From contig JAMJFQ010000046.1 in NCBI GenBank assembly GCA_023544605.1, positions 1-14,560 of the forward strand: DNA of 14,560 nt. Direction: 5' to 3'. Of this stretch, positions 1 through 7,559 are shown piece by piece (position 1 is the first letter of the stretch; each line of letters starts with the position of its first letter). The position numbers and the translations under genes were made by a program. This stretch comes from ANME-2 cluster archaeon. Its GTDB lineage: Archaea; Halobacteriota; Methanosarcinia; Methanosarcinales; Methanocomedenaceae. The notes under the pieces were generated by a model. The model did not search any database. It was given only the letters and a program-made list of their open reading frames with translations, and was not told the DNA's origin.

Positions 1-1
1 G

Positions 2-1297
2 TTAATATTCTTCCCTTAGATCCACTATTCTCCGGGCCTTGCCCGCAGTCCTGGGAATAGTGCCGCGCTCCACCAGTTCCACCAATGTCCTGAGGTTGAG
101 CACAGCTTTTAACTTATCTTCCACATTGCACCTGAGATCTTCCAGGTCCTTGAGCTCACCTGTGAAGGCCCGGTCAGTAAGTTCCACCTTGATATGCATC
201 TCGTCCAGTTTGTGCCGCTTGCGGTCAATGACCACCTGGAACTGGTCTCCTACTTCAGGGATGGCCATAAGTACACTCTCTATCTGGGACGGGAACACGT
301 TAATACCCCGCACGATAAGCATATCATCAGACCTGCCCACTACCTTTTCAAGTATGGTATGGGTGCGCCCGCACGGGCATTCATCATCTCTTACCATAGT
401 GATGTCACCTGTGCGGTAGCGTATCAGCGGCATGGCCTCCTTTGTCAGGGAGGTCAGTACCAGTTCACCCCGCTCACCGGGGGCGACGCTTTCACCATCC
501 TGATCCAGGTTCTCGACCAGGAAATGGTCATCCCAGATATGCAAGCCGTCCTTTTCCTGACACTCAAAAGCAACACCAGGACCAAACATTTCAGACAGTC
601 CGTATGAATCGTAGGCATTGATGTCCAGTGTCTCTTCCAGTTCCCGCCTGGTAGTGTCAGACCAGGGTTCAGCACCGAAACAACCGGTCTTAAGGGACAG
701 GCGGTCCACGATATCAAGTTCCTGCGCCGTCTCTGCCAGGTACAGGGCATAAGAGGGGGTGCAGTGCAAGGCCGTAACCCCGAAGTCCATCATCATCTCA
801 AGCTGGTGTTTGGTATTGCCTGTACCGCTGGGTACTGCAGTGGCACCGATCCGTTCAATACCGAAATGGATGCCCAGGCCTCCGGTGAACAAACCGTAAT
901 TGACGGCATTCTGGAATATATCATCGGACCCGAGACCTACCATTGTGAAATTCCGTGCCATCAGGTCGCTCCAGGTTTCAATATCCCGGGCCGTATATCC
1001 TACCACTGTGGATTTACCGCTGGTTCCGCTGGAAGCATGCACACGCACCACATCCTGCATAGGGGTGGCGAACAGACCAAAAGGATAGTTATCACGCAGG
1101 TCGGTCTTCTGGGTGGTGGGAAGTTTGGTCACATCTGTTATGCTGGTGATATTGTCAGGCTTGATACTGCCAAATGCCTGCCTGTAAAAAGGTACGTGCT
1201 CATAAACGTTCTTTACCACATTTTTCAACCGCTTTAACTGGAGCTCCTCAATATCACTTCGACGCATTGTTTCGTACTTGGGCTGCCAGTATTTCAT
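2..1297 (-). CDS. paaK: Phenylacetate-CoA ligase family (PaaK-like) AMP-forming acyl-CoA ligase
   Basis: Cytosolic adenylate-forming enzyme predicted to activate an aryl-acetate (phenylacetate or indoleacetate type) with ATP and CoA. The full 431 residues match the usual family length. Visible motifs are the phosphate loop HASSGTSGKST (88-97), YGLSEMFGPG (232-241) in the adenylate-binding core, RYRTGDI (293-299), the hinge GRSDDMLIVRGINVFP (321-336) and a C-terminal lysine near 420 in TAGKARR. A CPCG pair at 307-310 is common in this family. The first ATG fits the family N-terminus (MKYWQPKYE) and lies about 25 bases after a TATA-like box with no SD, suggesting a leaderless message. In methanogens such ligases often work with indolepyruvate ferredoxin oxidoreductase, but none is present here, so the true substrate is not settled. 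Confidence 0.93.
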   Translation of the reverse strand: MKYWQPKYETMRRSDIEELQLKRLKNVVKNVYEHVPFYRQAFGSIKPDNITSITDVTKLPTTQKTDLRDNYPFGLFATPMQDVVRVHASSGTSGKSTVVGYTARDIETWSDLMARNFTMVGLGSDDIFQNAVNYGLFTGGLGIHFGIERIGATAVPSGTGNTKHQLEMMMDFGVTALHCTPSYALYLAETAQELDIVDRLSLKTGCFGAEPWSDTTRRELEETLDINAYDSYGLSEMFGPGVAFECQEKDGLHIWDDHFLVENLDQDGESVAPGERGELVLTSLTKEAMPLIRYRTGDITMVRDDECPCGRTHTILEKVVGRSDDMLIVRGINVFPSQIESVLMAIPEVGDQFQVVIDRKRHKLDEMHIKVELTDRAFTGELKDLEDLRCNVEDKLKAVLNLRTLVELVERGTIPRTAGKARRIVDLREEY

Positions 1298-1313
1298 ATA
1301 AGCATCATCATAT

Positions 1314-1347
1314 CTATTTATTTAAAGTATTTTTCATTTAAAATGAA
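1314..1347 (-). promoter_or_regulatory. Promoter of the paaK-like gene with upstream 15-bp palindrome
   Basis: On the minus strand an A/T-rich TATA-like box (CTTTAAATAAATA, 1326-1314) lies about 25 bases before the ATG. Just upstream of it is a perfect palindrome, TTCATTT-A-AAATGAA (1333-1347, 7-bp arms around one base). The palindrome sits where archaeal regulators often bind next to the BRE/TATA. It lies in the spacer after the permease gene, so a role at that gene's 3' end is also possible. Confidence 0.45.
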
Positions 1348-1373
1348 GTGCAATAATGTGGCCTGTGGTAAAT

Positions 1374-2156
1374 TCAAAGCACTAACCTGGAAAATATAAG
1401 CAGGCTCACAAATATCAACAGCACTGAAATATAGAGCTTCAGATGAGCAGCATTCACATCCTTTATGACCCCGGGTCCGATCTGCCCACCTATGACCACT
1501 GACGGAAGCACGAATACCAGGACACTGGACAAAGTATCATTGTTATCCATCAGTACACCCACGAAATCATTGTTCATCCTCGTCAGGGCGGCAACAACAT
1601 TCACGATAAATATGATAACGGTGGCCGAACCTATCACTTCAGATGGATGGCGGACCTTTTCATAGTTCCACATGCCTGGCACTATCAACTTGCCCAGGCC
1701 TGTAGCAATGAGTCCCTTCAAAAACCCGGCCAAAAACCCAATACCCCGGAAGATCTTGTCGTGCCTGATTGGCTCATTTGGAGATGAGATGCAGGATTTT
1801 AGCATATAGATCCCGTATATGAATATGAATGAGCCAAAAATAAATACCAGGATTTCGCCGTTGACATAGGAGGTAAGCAAAGCGCCGATAACAGCGCCCG
1901 GTACCGTGGGAATGAGGTACTGCCTAACCAGGTACCAGTTCACCGTCCCCTGGTGGATATTCTTGATAACGCCGCTCCCGAAACCGAATATCATGGTAAT
2001 AAGTGCCAGCCAGAAAGTGACCAGTGGGTCCAGTTTAATGCAGATCAGGTAAACCGGTATCCAGAAATTAGCACCTGAGATGCCGGCTGACATTGCAAGG
2101 GTGGCAATGACAATACCTACAGGGAAGAGATACCAGTATGTGAGGTCTATGTTCAT
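1374..2156 (-). CDS. TauE/SafE-family membrane permease (probable anion/sulfite-type exporter)
   Basis: A 260-residue, very hydrophobic protein with about seven to eight membrane helices (roughly 8-30, 34-58, 75-95, 100-120, 138-160, 170-195, 212-235, 240-260). The N-terminal repeat has a glycine-rich turn, SAGISGANFWIPV (23-35), and the second half carries its counterpart around GLGKLIVPGMW, the two-fold repeat expected of TauE/SafE (DUF81) carriers. Members move sulfite, sulfoacetate or other organosulfur anions, but the substrate cannot be read from sequence. The ATG at 2156 is preceded by AAGGATCTTCT, a weak SD-like match. The gene lies 43 bases downstream of the EndoQ-like gene on the same strand and could be co-transcribed, although the two functions have no obvious link. 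Confidence 0.82.
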   Translation of the reverse strand: MNIDLTYWYLFPVGIVIATLAMSAGISGANFWIPVYLICIKLDPLVTFWLALITMIFGFGSGVIKNIHQGTVNWYLVRQYLIPTVPGAVIGALLTSYVNGEILVFIFGSFIFIYGIYMLKSCISSPNEPIRHDKIFRGIGFLAGFLKGLIATGLGKLIVPGMWNYEKVRHPSEVIGSATVIIFIVNVVAALTRMNNDFVGVLMDNNDTLSSVLVFVLPSVVIGGQIGPGVIKDVNAAHLKLYISVLLIFVSLLIFSRLVL

Positions 2157-2199
2157 AGAAGATCCTTGTGGGCTTTTTTGTATTAATCGTTATTTTTAT

Positions 2200-3429
2200 T
2201 CAGAAATCAGATAGCGAACGCTGGGGCTGGCCCTGGTCCGGGTCTGATCGCTCGGGAGCCATCTTGAGTCCGTCATCCATCTCCACACTGCCATACTGTC
2301 CGCCGCCGCCCGGTATCATTCTGACCCTACCTTCGCGAAACATCCGTACAGTATGTATCACTGCCGGGTCCACGCCATCGATGCCGTCAAGTTCTGCATC
2401 CAGCAGCACGGTCACCTCGCTGCCGAACTCGTCCACCAGCCTCTCCCAATTTAGTTTTACCTGTTTAGTGGTAGTGCTTTTAGTGCCCAGTGCCATCATG
2501 ATGATCTCGGATAAGGGGATCAAGTGCAGGTAGGGCGGCCTGTGGTCGGGATGCCCGGAGCTGTCTGAGAGTTCTTCTACCCGGTCCACCACACCTTTTT
2601 TGATGCGCCCGCCACAGGTGCAGCGCCAACTTTTTCCCATGCTCTCTCTCAGGGTGTAATGCTTGAAGCAGCGGATACAGGCTGATTCATGGTATTTGCC
2701 TTCCTGTGGGAACAGTCCCACGTTCATGACCGGACCCCGGTCGTCCTGTCTCAATATGGCCTTTTCCAGTTCAACAAATGTGATATCTTCCATCTGGAAC
2801 CTGGTGAACTCACGTGCCAGTTTATTGGGCCAGGGACTATGGGCATCGCTGTTGGTCAGAAATGTCAGCCTATGCAGTTCGCTGATTCTATCAGCTATAT
2901 CAGTATCAGCACTCAGTCCCAGTTCCACAAAACTGATATAGGATGCCATATCCCCGTAACAGCTCTTCAGGCTGTCATGATAGGCGTACATGGCCGTCCA
3001 GGGAGTAAATGCATGGGCCGGGCCCATCATTGCACCGGCATCCCTGGCCAGTTCAGCGATCTCAACGCCGCTGAGGTTCACGTTAGGCCGGCCGTCCGTG
3101 TCGATATTGACCGAAGCGGGCTCAATAGCCTCTCTCAATTCTTCTGCTTTGGAAACATCAGGGAGGATGAGCAGATGGTGCACCCTGTCAGTATCCTCAA
3201 GTTCAACACTCAGAACGAACCTGGCCTGATCCATACCATAGATGCCGTCAGTCACTTCAGGCATGGTCTTTATTTCATCAAGCCACTTGCGATGCAGACA
3301 GTCCCCGGTGCCCACCAGTTGGATGCCTTTTCTGACAGATTCCACTGCCAATGTAGGAATATCCATGCGGCCTGATGTGGCCATGCTGTATTTGGAATGG
3401 ATGTGGAGGTCAGCATTTATAACGGGCAT
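2200..3429 (-). CDS. Endonuclease Q-like PHP-family nuclease (TIGR00375 family)
   Basis: Predicted DNA-repair endonuclease related to archaeal EndoQ, which nicks DNA 5' of deaminated bases (uracil, hypoxanthine, xanthine) and abasic sites. Numbered from the chosen start (409 residues), the PHP metal site is visible as NADLHIHS (D7, H9, H11), GTGD..H (D43, H46), GPAHAFTPW (H139) and NSDAHSPWP (D195, H197). A zinc-finger-like CxxC (C251, C254) is followed by WRCTCGG (C270, C272), as in EndoQ. The C-terminal IPGGGGQYG motif also fits. The frame opens at a TTG at 3453, but that codon lies inside a hairpin and adds eight residues absent from relatives, so I chose the ATG at 3429. The C-terminal tail after about 390 is low-complexity and probably disordered. 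Confidence 0.85.
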   Translation of the reverse strand: MPVINADLHIHSKYSMATSGRMDIPTLAVESVRKGIQLVGTGDCLHRKWLDEIKTMPEVTDGIYGMDQARFVLSVELEDTDRVHHLLILPDVSKAEELREAIEPASVNIDTDGRPNVNLSGVEIAELARDAGAMMGPAHAFTPWTAMYAYHDSLKSCYGDMASYISFVELGLSADTDIADRISELHRLTFLTNSDAHSPWPNKLAREFTRFQMEDITFVELEKAILRQDDRGPVMNVGLFPQEGKYHESACIRCFKHYTLRESMGKSWRCTCGGRIKKGVVDRVEELSDSSGHPDHRPPYLHLIPLSEIIMMALGTKSTTTKQVKLNWERLVDEFGSEVTVLLDAELDGIDGVDPAVIHTVRMFREGRVRMIPGGGGQYGSVEMDDGLKMAPERSDPDQGQPQRSLSDF

Positions 3430-3449
3430 ATGATCGAGATGATAAATAT

Positions 3450-3478
3450 CCAATAAACCTTTTTGGGTTTTTTATTGG
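3450..3478. terminator. Short inverted repeat between thi4 and the EndoQ-like gene
   Basis: CCAATAAA (3450-3457) and TTTATTGG (3471-3478) form 8-bp arms around a T/G-rich loop. Read on the minus strand it begins seven bases after the thi4 stop codon and is followed by an A/T-rich stretch, so it may end or process the thi4 transcript. It also contains the TTG at 3453, which weakens that codon as a start. Confidence 0.4.
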
Positions 3479-3484
3479 TATTTC

Positions 3485-4255
3485 CTATTTGATTTCCAGT
3501 TTTGCCATTGCCAGCCGAGCTGCTTTCTCACCTGATAGCAGCATTCCACCGAACACGGGCCCCATCCTGGGCGCACCGGCCACGGCATTAGCTGCCATAC
3601 CGGTAACGATGAGTCCGGGATAGACCTCTTTTGTATTGTCCATGATGGTGCGCTCTCCCACGTCCGCCCACATGGGTTTTTCGCCAGTCACGGTCAATGC
3701 CCCGGGAATCTTGCGGGCTACAGTGCTGCAGACATCTGCGTCATGCCCTGTGCCGTCAATGACCACTTTTGCTTTGATCGTCAGGGGGTCTACGTGCAGT
3801 TTTTGCAGGCCCACTGCAGTCCAGTTGATAACCAGTCCGGTCACTGCATCACCTTCGCGGATCATAACATCATCCACACTTATCAGGTTGAATATCTTAG
3901 CCCCGGCGGCCACGGCCTCTGCAGCAAGCCGGCATACACATTCAATTGAATCTGCCACATAGTAGCCGGGCTTGTATTCGGTGTAATTGACACCGAAACT
4001 GTCAAGTATGCGTCTGGCCTCTTCCTGGACCACTATCCTGGGCATCATCATGCCACCCCCCCACATACCGCCACCCACTGCCAGTTTACGCTCGAACAGC
4101 ACGGTCTGGACTCCTGCATCGGCCAATATCCTGGCAGCAACCAGGTTAGCAGGGCCACCGCCTACCAGTGCCACTTCGGTGTCAGTACAGTCCAGAAAAT
4201 CAGCGGTAAATCCTTCTATGATCGCTCTTGAGATTATTATTTCGTCCAGTTCCAT
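3485..4255 (-). CDS. thi4: Thi4-type thiazole-phosphate synthase (ribose-1,5-bisphosphate/ADP-thiazole branch of thiamine synthesis)
   Basis: FAD/NAD-binding thiazole synthase that makes the thiamine thiazole from NAD and glycine. From the chosen start it has 256 residues, typical for archaeal Thi4. Visible are the dinucleotide-binding VGGGPANLVAA (about 31-41), ERKLAVGGGMWGGGMMMPR (55-73), IDGTGHDADV (166-175) and the C-terminal MGPVFGGMLLSGEKAA. The segment LHVDPL places a histidine (H154) where the suicidal yeast enzyme has its sulfur-donating cysteine. Methanogen enzymes with this histidine are catalytic and use free sulfide with iron. The frame extends to a TTG at 4270, but the ATG at 4255 matches family N-termini (MELDEIIISRAI). 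A TATA-like box near 4305-4313 would give a leader of about 30 bases. The stop codon is TAG. Confidence 0.92.
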   Translation of the reverse strand: MELDEIIISRAIIEGFTADFLDCTDTEVALVGGGPANLVAARILADAGVQTVLFERKLAVGGGMWGGGMMMPRIVVQEEARRILDSFGVNYTEYKPGYYVADSIECVCRLAAEAVAAGAKIFNLISVDDVMIREGDAVTGLVINWTAVGLQKLHVDPLTIKAKVVIDGTGHDADVCSTVARKIPGALTVTGEKPMWADVGERTIMDNTKEVYPGLIVTGMAANAVAGAPRMGPVFGGMLLSGEKAARLAMAKLEIK

Positions 4256-4545
4256 GCTAGTAACCAACAATTAAATTGATATCATCTGATAAGTGGATAC
4301 TAACTTATAATTAACCTTAAAAAAAGTAAAAAACAGCAACTAAATAGATGTGTTATCAGATGTGGTACTAAATAGGATAATAGACTTGTGATTATACTGG
4401 CTGTGTTTTTCAATGTCATCATTAAATTTAACTGTTGTTTGCTACCATAATTGATAACAAATGCACAATAATGATATTCAAACCTAGTTTAAAAAATCAT
4501 TATATCCTCACACTTTTATTTGTAACTTTACCGTTGGTGATCAAT
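4256..4545. promoter_or_regulatory. Divergent intergenic region (thi4 / redoxin-nrdD) with repeats
   Basis: This 290-base A/T-rich spacer holds both divergent promoters. A TATA-like TAATTATAA on the minus strand (about 4305-4313) serves thi4, and CATTATATCC (about 4497-4506) serves the redoxin gene. CATCTGATAA (4283-4292) recurs as its exact reverse complement TTATCAGATG (4353-4362). ACTAAATAG occurs twice in direct orientation (4339-4347 and 4367-4375). I see no TPP riboswitch core and no convincing small gene. The open frame running up from the redoxin gene to a TTG at 4435 is better read as untranslated leader. Confidence 0.5.
4536..4542 (+). promoter_or_regulatory. Strong ribosome binding site that fixes the redoxin start
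   Basis: GGTGATC is a full match to the archaeal anti-SD and lies three bases before the ATG at 4546. It decides between this ATG and the TTG at 4435, and it gives a normal redoxin N-terminus. Confidence 0.75.
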
Positions 4546-4806
4546 ATGTCAAATGTAACAGTATATTCTACCAAAGTCTGTCCAAATTGCAAAATACTCA
4601 AGCAGATACTGAACGAGTCTGATATCTCATTTGACGAAGTAGACATGACCACCCCGGCAGCACTGACAGAACTGGCTATGAATAATGTATTTACTATGTC
4701 AGCACCGGTGCTCAAAGTACAGAATATGTTCTATACCACTAATGATATGATGAACTCCGATACACTGGACCGTCAGAAAGTGGAAGATATTATCGCAAGT
4801 ATTTAG
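4546..4806 (+). CDS. Glutaredoxin/NrdH-like redoxin, probable reductant partner of NrdD
   Basis: An 86-residue thioredoxin-fold protein starting MSNVTVYSTKVCPNC. The active site is CPNC (C12, C15) and the cis-proline is in MSAPVL (P54), both at normal glutaredoxin positions and length. The longer frame from 4435 would add a hydrophobic stretch that redoxins lack and would bypass the strong ribosome binding site. The stop (TAG) is 20 bases before nrdD on the same strand, so the two genes almost certainly form an operon. From established work on methanogen class III reductases, such redoxins supply electrons in place of formate. I infer that role here from position and motif. What reduces the redoxin itself (ferredoxin-disulfide or thioredoxin reductase) is not in the window. 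Confidence 0.85.
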   Translation: MSNVTVYSTKVCPNCKILKQILNESDISFDEVDMTTPAALTELAMNNVFTMSAPVLKVQNMFYTTNDMMNSDTLDRQKVEDIIASI

Positions 4807-4826
4807 TTCAAAGGGGGCAGGAAAAA

Positions 4827-7178
4827 ATGCAACGATTACAGATGGAACAGGAAATTTCCCACACAGAGGCGGTCGATGAAATGATGGCAGAACAAAACGA
4901 ACATGAAAAGGAACAGATACAGCAAACCCTGACAGGTGAAGAGATATCCACCCTGCCCAAGGTAAGGACCACTGACGGACACCTGATGGAGTGGGACAGG
5001 AACACTATTGTGAAGCAGCTGATGAAAGAGACCGTGCTCAGTGAAATGTTCTACAACAAACCGGCCATCGACGAGGAAACGGCAAAGCAGATCGCCAGGG
5101 AGACCGAAAACCGGATACGTTCGATGGGCATGGAGTTTTTGTCAGGCCCTCTGGTAAGGGAACTGGTCAATATTGTTTTGCTGGAACACGGTCACACAGA
5201 GTGGCGTAACATCTCCACCAGGGTAGGTACACCCGTATATGACGCTTATAAGATAGATATTGGCGCCGGGTTCGAGGCAAAGGACAATGCCAATCTACAG
5301 GAGAATGCCGAGACCTCACACAAGAAGAAGGCAGATAAGATATCAAAGGAACAGTACCTGTTGCTTCTGCCTCCTGACCTGGCAGACAGCCACTTGAATG
5401 GTGATATACATATCCATGACCTGGAATACCTGGGTACCAGGGCATTCTGCCAGGACTGGGACCTCAGGTATTTCTTCTACTATGGACTGATGCCTGATGG
5501 TTCAGGGACCAAGGCCAGTGTAGCAGGCCCAGCCAAGAAGGCTGAAGTGGCTGTGCTGCATGCGGTAAAGGCGCTGGGTAGCGCCCAGACCAATTTTGCC
5601 GGGGGACAGGGATTCTATAATTTCCTTACTTTCATTGCACCTTATTTGGAAGGGATGGCGTACGAGGAGATCGAACAGCTGATACAGATGTTCGTCTACG
5701 AGATGACACAGATGATGGTTGCGAGGGGCGGCCAGCTGGTGTTCTCGTCCGTACAGCTCTCACCAGGGATCCCAAAACTCTGGCGGGACAAGCCTGTGGT
5801 CTATAAGGGGCGCGTATGGGATGGAGAAATGGCGCCTCTTAGGACCTATGGAGAGTTCGAGCGTGAAGTGCGCCTGAGCTTTGAAGCAATGATGAACGTA
5901 ATGCTCATGGGGGATTACTGGGGCAAGCCTTTCAATTTCCCCAAGCCCGAGATCAGCATCGAGCCTGACTTTATGGAAGAGGATGAGGAGTTTAACCGGG
6001 CTCATCCAGAACTGTTGACCTATGATGAGTTGTACACATTGTCGTTCAAACTGGCTGCCAAGTATGGTTCACCATATTTCGATAACCAGTTGCCCCAATA
6101 CCGGGGAGCTGGCGAGGGCATTTCATGCTACCAGTGTTGCGCTTATAATTTCTCAACCACGGCGGAGAAGGATAATACCTTCGAGGATAAGATGTATTTC
6201 AGGGACGGAATGCACTTTTCCATGGGCGCGTGGCAGGTCGTCTCCCTCAACTGCCCCAGGGCTGCGTATGAGGCAAAGGGGGATGACCACCTCCTATTCG
6301 AACATTTGAAACGGTTGATGGACAGGGCAGTGGAACTGTTCAAGATCAAACGGTACTGGATGGACCATATTATAGAGAGCGGCAGGATGCCCTTTGCCAC
6401 CCAGCAGCCCAAGGATCCTGTGACCGGTAAGAAGGGATCAGTGGCTGTGGGTATGGAAGGACTGGTATATACTATCGGAGTGGTTGGCATCAATGAGATG
6501 GTAGAGCACCATACCGGTTTCCAGATGCATGAGAGCGAGGTGGCCAGGCAGCTGGCTATCCGGGCTATGTATGAAATGGAGTTCTATTCCAGGGAATTGT
6601 CTGATAAACATGGTATAGAGATAGCTCTTGCACGGACACCAGCCGAAACCACATGCCAGCGGTTTGCCGTTTCAGACCTGCTGCACAAGGAATACAGGGA
6701 ATATGCCGAAGTTGTGATTAAAGGTGATCTGGAGGGTGCAAAATCCCGTCTTAGTGAAACCCGCGACCTTCCTATCTATTATACCAATGGGACCCATGTA
6801 CCCACTGGCGCAAATGTTTCCTTACTCGAGAAGATCGATATTGAGCATGTTTTCTTCCCGATCGTAGATGGCGGTAACATCATGCATATCTTTATGGGGG
6901 AGGGGCATCCCGATCCTCAGGGGCTTAAGGAGTTTGCCATGAACCTGGCCAGGAACACCCAGGTAGGCTATTTTGCATTCACCAAGGATATGACGGTGTG
7001 TATGAACGATTTCCATGTGGCTGGCGGGCTGTTGGAAGAGTGTCCCAACTGTGCTTCTGAAAATGTAGAGCACCTGTCCAGGGTTACCGGATATATCCAG
7101 GCTGTGGGTGGCTGGAATAATGGTAAAAAACAGGAGTTGAAGGACAGGCTGAGGTATGGTGCCGTGGATATGGTGTGA
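4827..7178 (+). CDS. nrdD: Anaerobic (class III) ribonucleoside-triphosphate reductase, catalytic subunit
   Basis: Glycyl-radical enzyme that makes deoxynucleotides without oxygen. It has 783 residues, slightly long because of a charged N-terminal extension (1-40). An ATP-cone-like allosteric domain follows (about 45-135). The catalytic barrel includes HIHDLEYLGTRAFCQDWD (195-212), NFAGGQGFYNFLTF (256-269), CYQCCAYNFS (434-443) and LNCPRAAY (474-481). The C-terminal radical loop is SRVTGYIQAVGGWNNGKKQE with G755 as the likely radical site. The zinc site next to it shows CPNC (C739, C742), but the first pair is C725 with no second Cys at +3; H730 may substitute. A purine-rich SD (AGGGGGCAGG, 4812-4820) precedes the ATG. 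The activase nrdG is not in the window. The upstream redoxin suggests the redoxin-using rather than the formate-using subtype. Confidence 0.96.
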   Translation: MQRLQMEQEISHTEAVDEMMAEQNEHEKEQIQQTLTGEEISTLPKVRTTDGHLMEWDRNTIVKQLMKETVLSEMFYNKPAIDEETAKQIARETENRIRSMGMEFLSGPLVRELVNIVLLEHGHTEWRNISTRVGTPVYDAYKIDIGAGFEAKDNANLQENAETSHKKKADKISKEQYLLLLPPDLADSHLNGDIHIHDLEYLGTRAFCQDWDLRYFFYYGLMPDGSGTKASVAGPAKKAEVAVLHAVKALGSAQTNFAGGQGFYNFLTFIAPYLEGMAYEEIEQLIQMFVYEMTQMMVARGGQLVFSSVQLSPGIPKLWRDKPVVYKGRVWDGEMAPLRTYGEFEREVRLSFEAMMNVMLMGDYWGKPFNFPKPEISIEPDFMEEDEEFNRAHPELLTYDELYTLSFKLAAKYGSPYFDNQLPQYRGAGEGISCYQCCAYNFSTTAEKDNTFEDKMYFRDGMHFSMGAWQVVSLNCPRAAYEAKGDDHLLFEHLKRLMDRAVELFKIKRYWMDHIIESGRMPFATQQPKDPVTGKKGSVAVGMEGLVYTIGVVGINEMVEHHTGFQMHESEVARQLAIRAMYEMEFYSRELSDKHGIEIALARTPAETTCQRFAVSDLLHKEYREYAEVVIKGDLEGAKSRLSETRDLPIYYTNGTHVPTGANVSLLEKIDIEHVFFPIVDGGNIMHIFMGEGHPDPQGLKEFAMNLARNTQVGYFAFTKDMTVCMNDFHVAGGLLEECPNCASENVEHLSRVTGYIQAVGGWNNGKKQELKDRLRYGAVDMV

Positions 7179-7484
7179 GTTTGCGATTAGGATTAGGTCT
7201 ATTAAGGGACGGATAGGATGAGGAAGGGATGGATACGATGTCAATAGTAGAGGCTTATGAAAATATAGTTGACACCATCCGCTTCTTTCCTTCTTACACC
7301 TGATGACCCACCAATTAACTCCATCATCATCATTACTAGTATTATTAACTTTTTTATATAATTTCCAGTTGAAATAAGGGGGTTGTAATAATTAATCATC
7401 ATAATTTATCTTTAAACGTGATAGAATCATACAGGAACACGTAAACAGCAATCTATAAACTACCAAGATCATATTCATTTCAAG
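7179..7484. other. Intergenic stretch without a convincing gene
   Basis: This 306-base region after nrdD holds no frame with a plausible start, ribosome binding site and protein. It contains a purine-rich part (about 7184-7240) with loose GGAT-type repetition and a T6 tract at 7350-7355 that may end the nrdD transcript. TATATAA follows at 7355-7361. CTATAAAC (7453-7460) lies about 28 bases before the ATG at 7485, the spacing of a leaderless archaeal promoter for the methyltransferase. Confidence 0.5.
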
Positions 7485-7559
7485 ATGACCAATAACACTC
7501 ACCCCTGGCTGTACAATGAACTCCGGTAGGTCGGTACCGACTACGCAGACCCTGCCCAT
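7485..7559 (+). other. Apparent N-terminal exon-less extension of the methyltransferase, interrupted by TAG
   Basis: From ATG 7485, in frame with the downstream methyltransferase, translation reads MTNNTHPWLYNELR, then TAG (7527-7529), then VGTDYADPAHV into the methyltransferase body. The residues on both sides look like the N-terminus I recall for this methyltransferase group (W-x-Y-x-E-x-x-Q-x-G-x-D-Y), where the interrupted position is commonly Gln. A single C-to-T change (CAG to TAG) would explain it. A TATA box at 7453-7460 at leaderless spacing supports 7485 as the original start. Confidence 0.6.

Noticed and set aside
39..1237. Long open frames on the plus strand opposite the paaK-like gene
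   Set aside because: They are mirror frames of a gene with full family motifs and have no promoter, SD or recognisable domain.
3430..3453. Longer EndoQ-like start at TTG 3453
   Set aside because: The TTG lies in a hairpin, has no SD, and adds residues before the conserved NADLHIHS start region.
4256..4300. TPP riboswitch in the thi4 leader
   Set aside because: No recognisable thi-box core sequence; the leader is short and A/T-rich.
4435..4545. N-terminal hydrophobic extension of the redoxin from a TTG
   Set aside because: A full GGTGATC ribosome binding site directly precedes ATG 4546 and the extension is foreign to redoxins.
7184..7240. GGAT-type purine repetition as a tandem repeat or CRISPR remnant
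   Set aside because: Units vary in length and sequence and there are no regular spacers.
7238..7278. TGTCAA ... TTGACA inverted repeat after nrdD
   Set aside because: Only 6-bp arms with a wide gap in A/T-rich sequence; easily chance.
7527..7529. TAG as a routine pyrrolysine codon
   Set aside because: TAG ends 5 of 13 genes here and the enzyme is not a methylamine methyltransferase, so general pyrrolysine use is not the first explanation. It stays open only as a checkable alternative.
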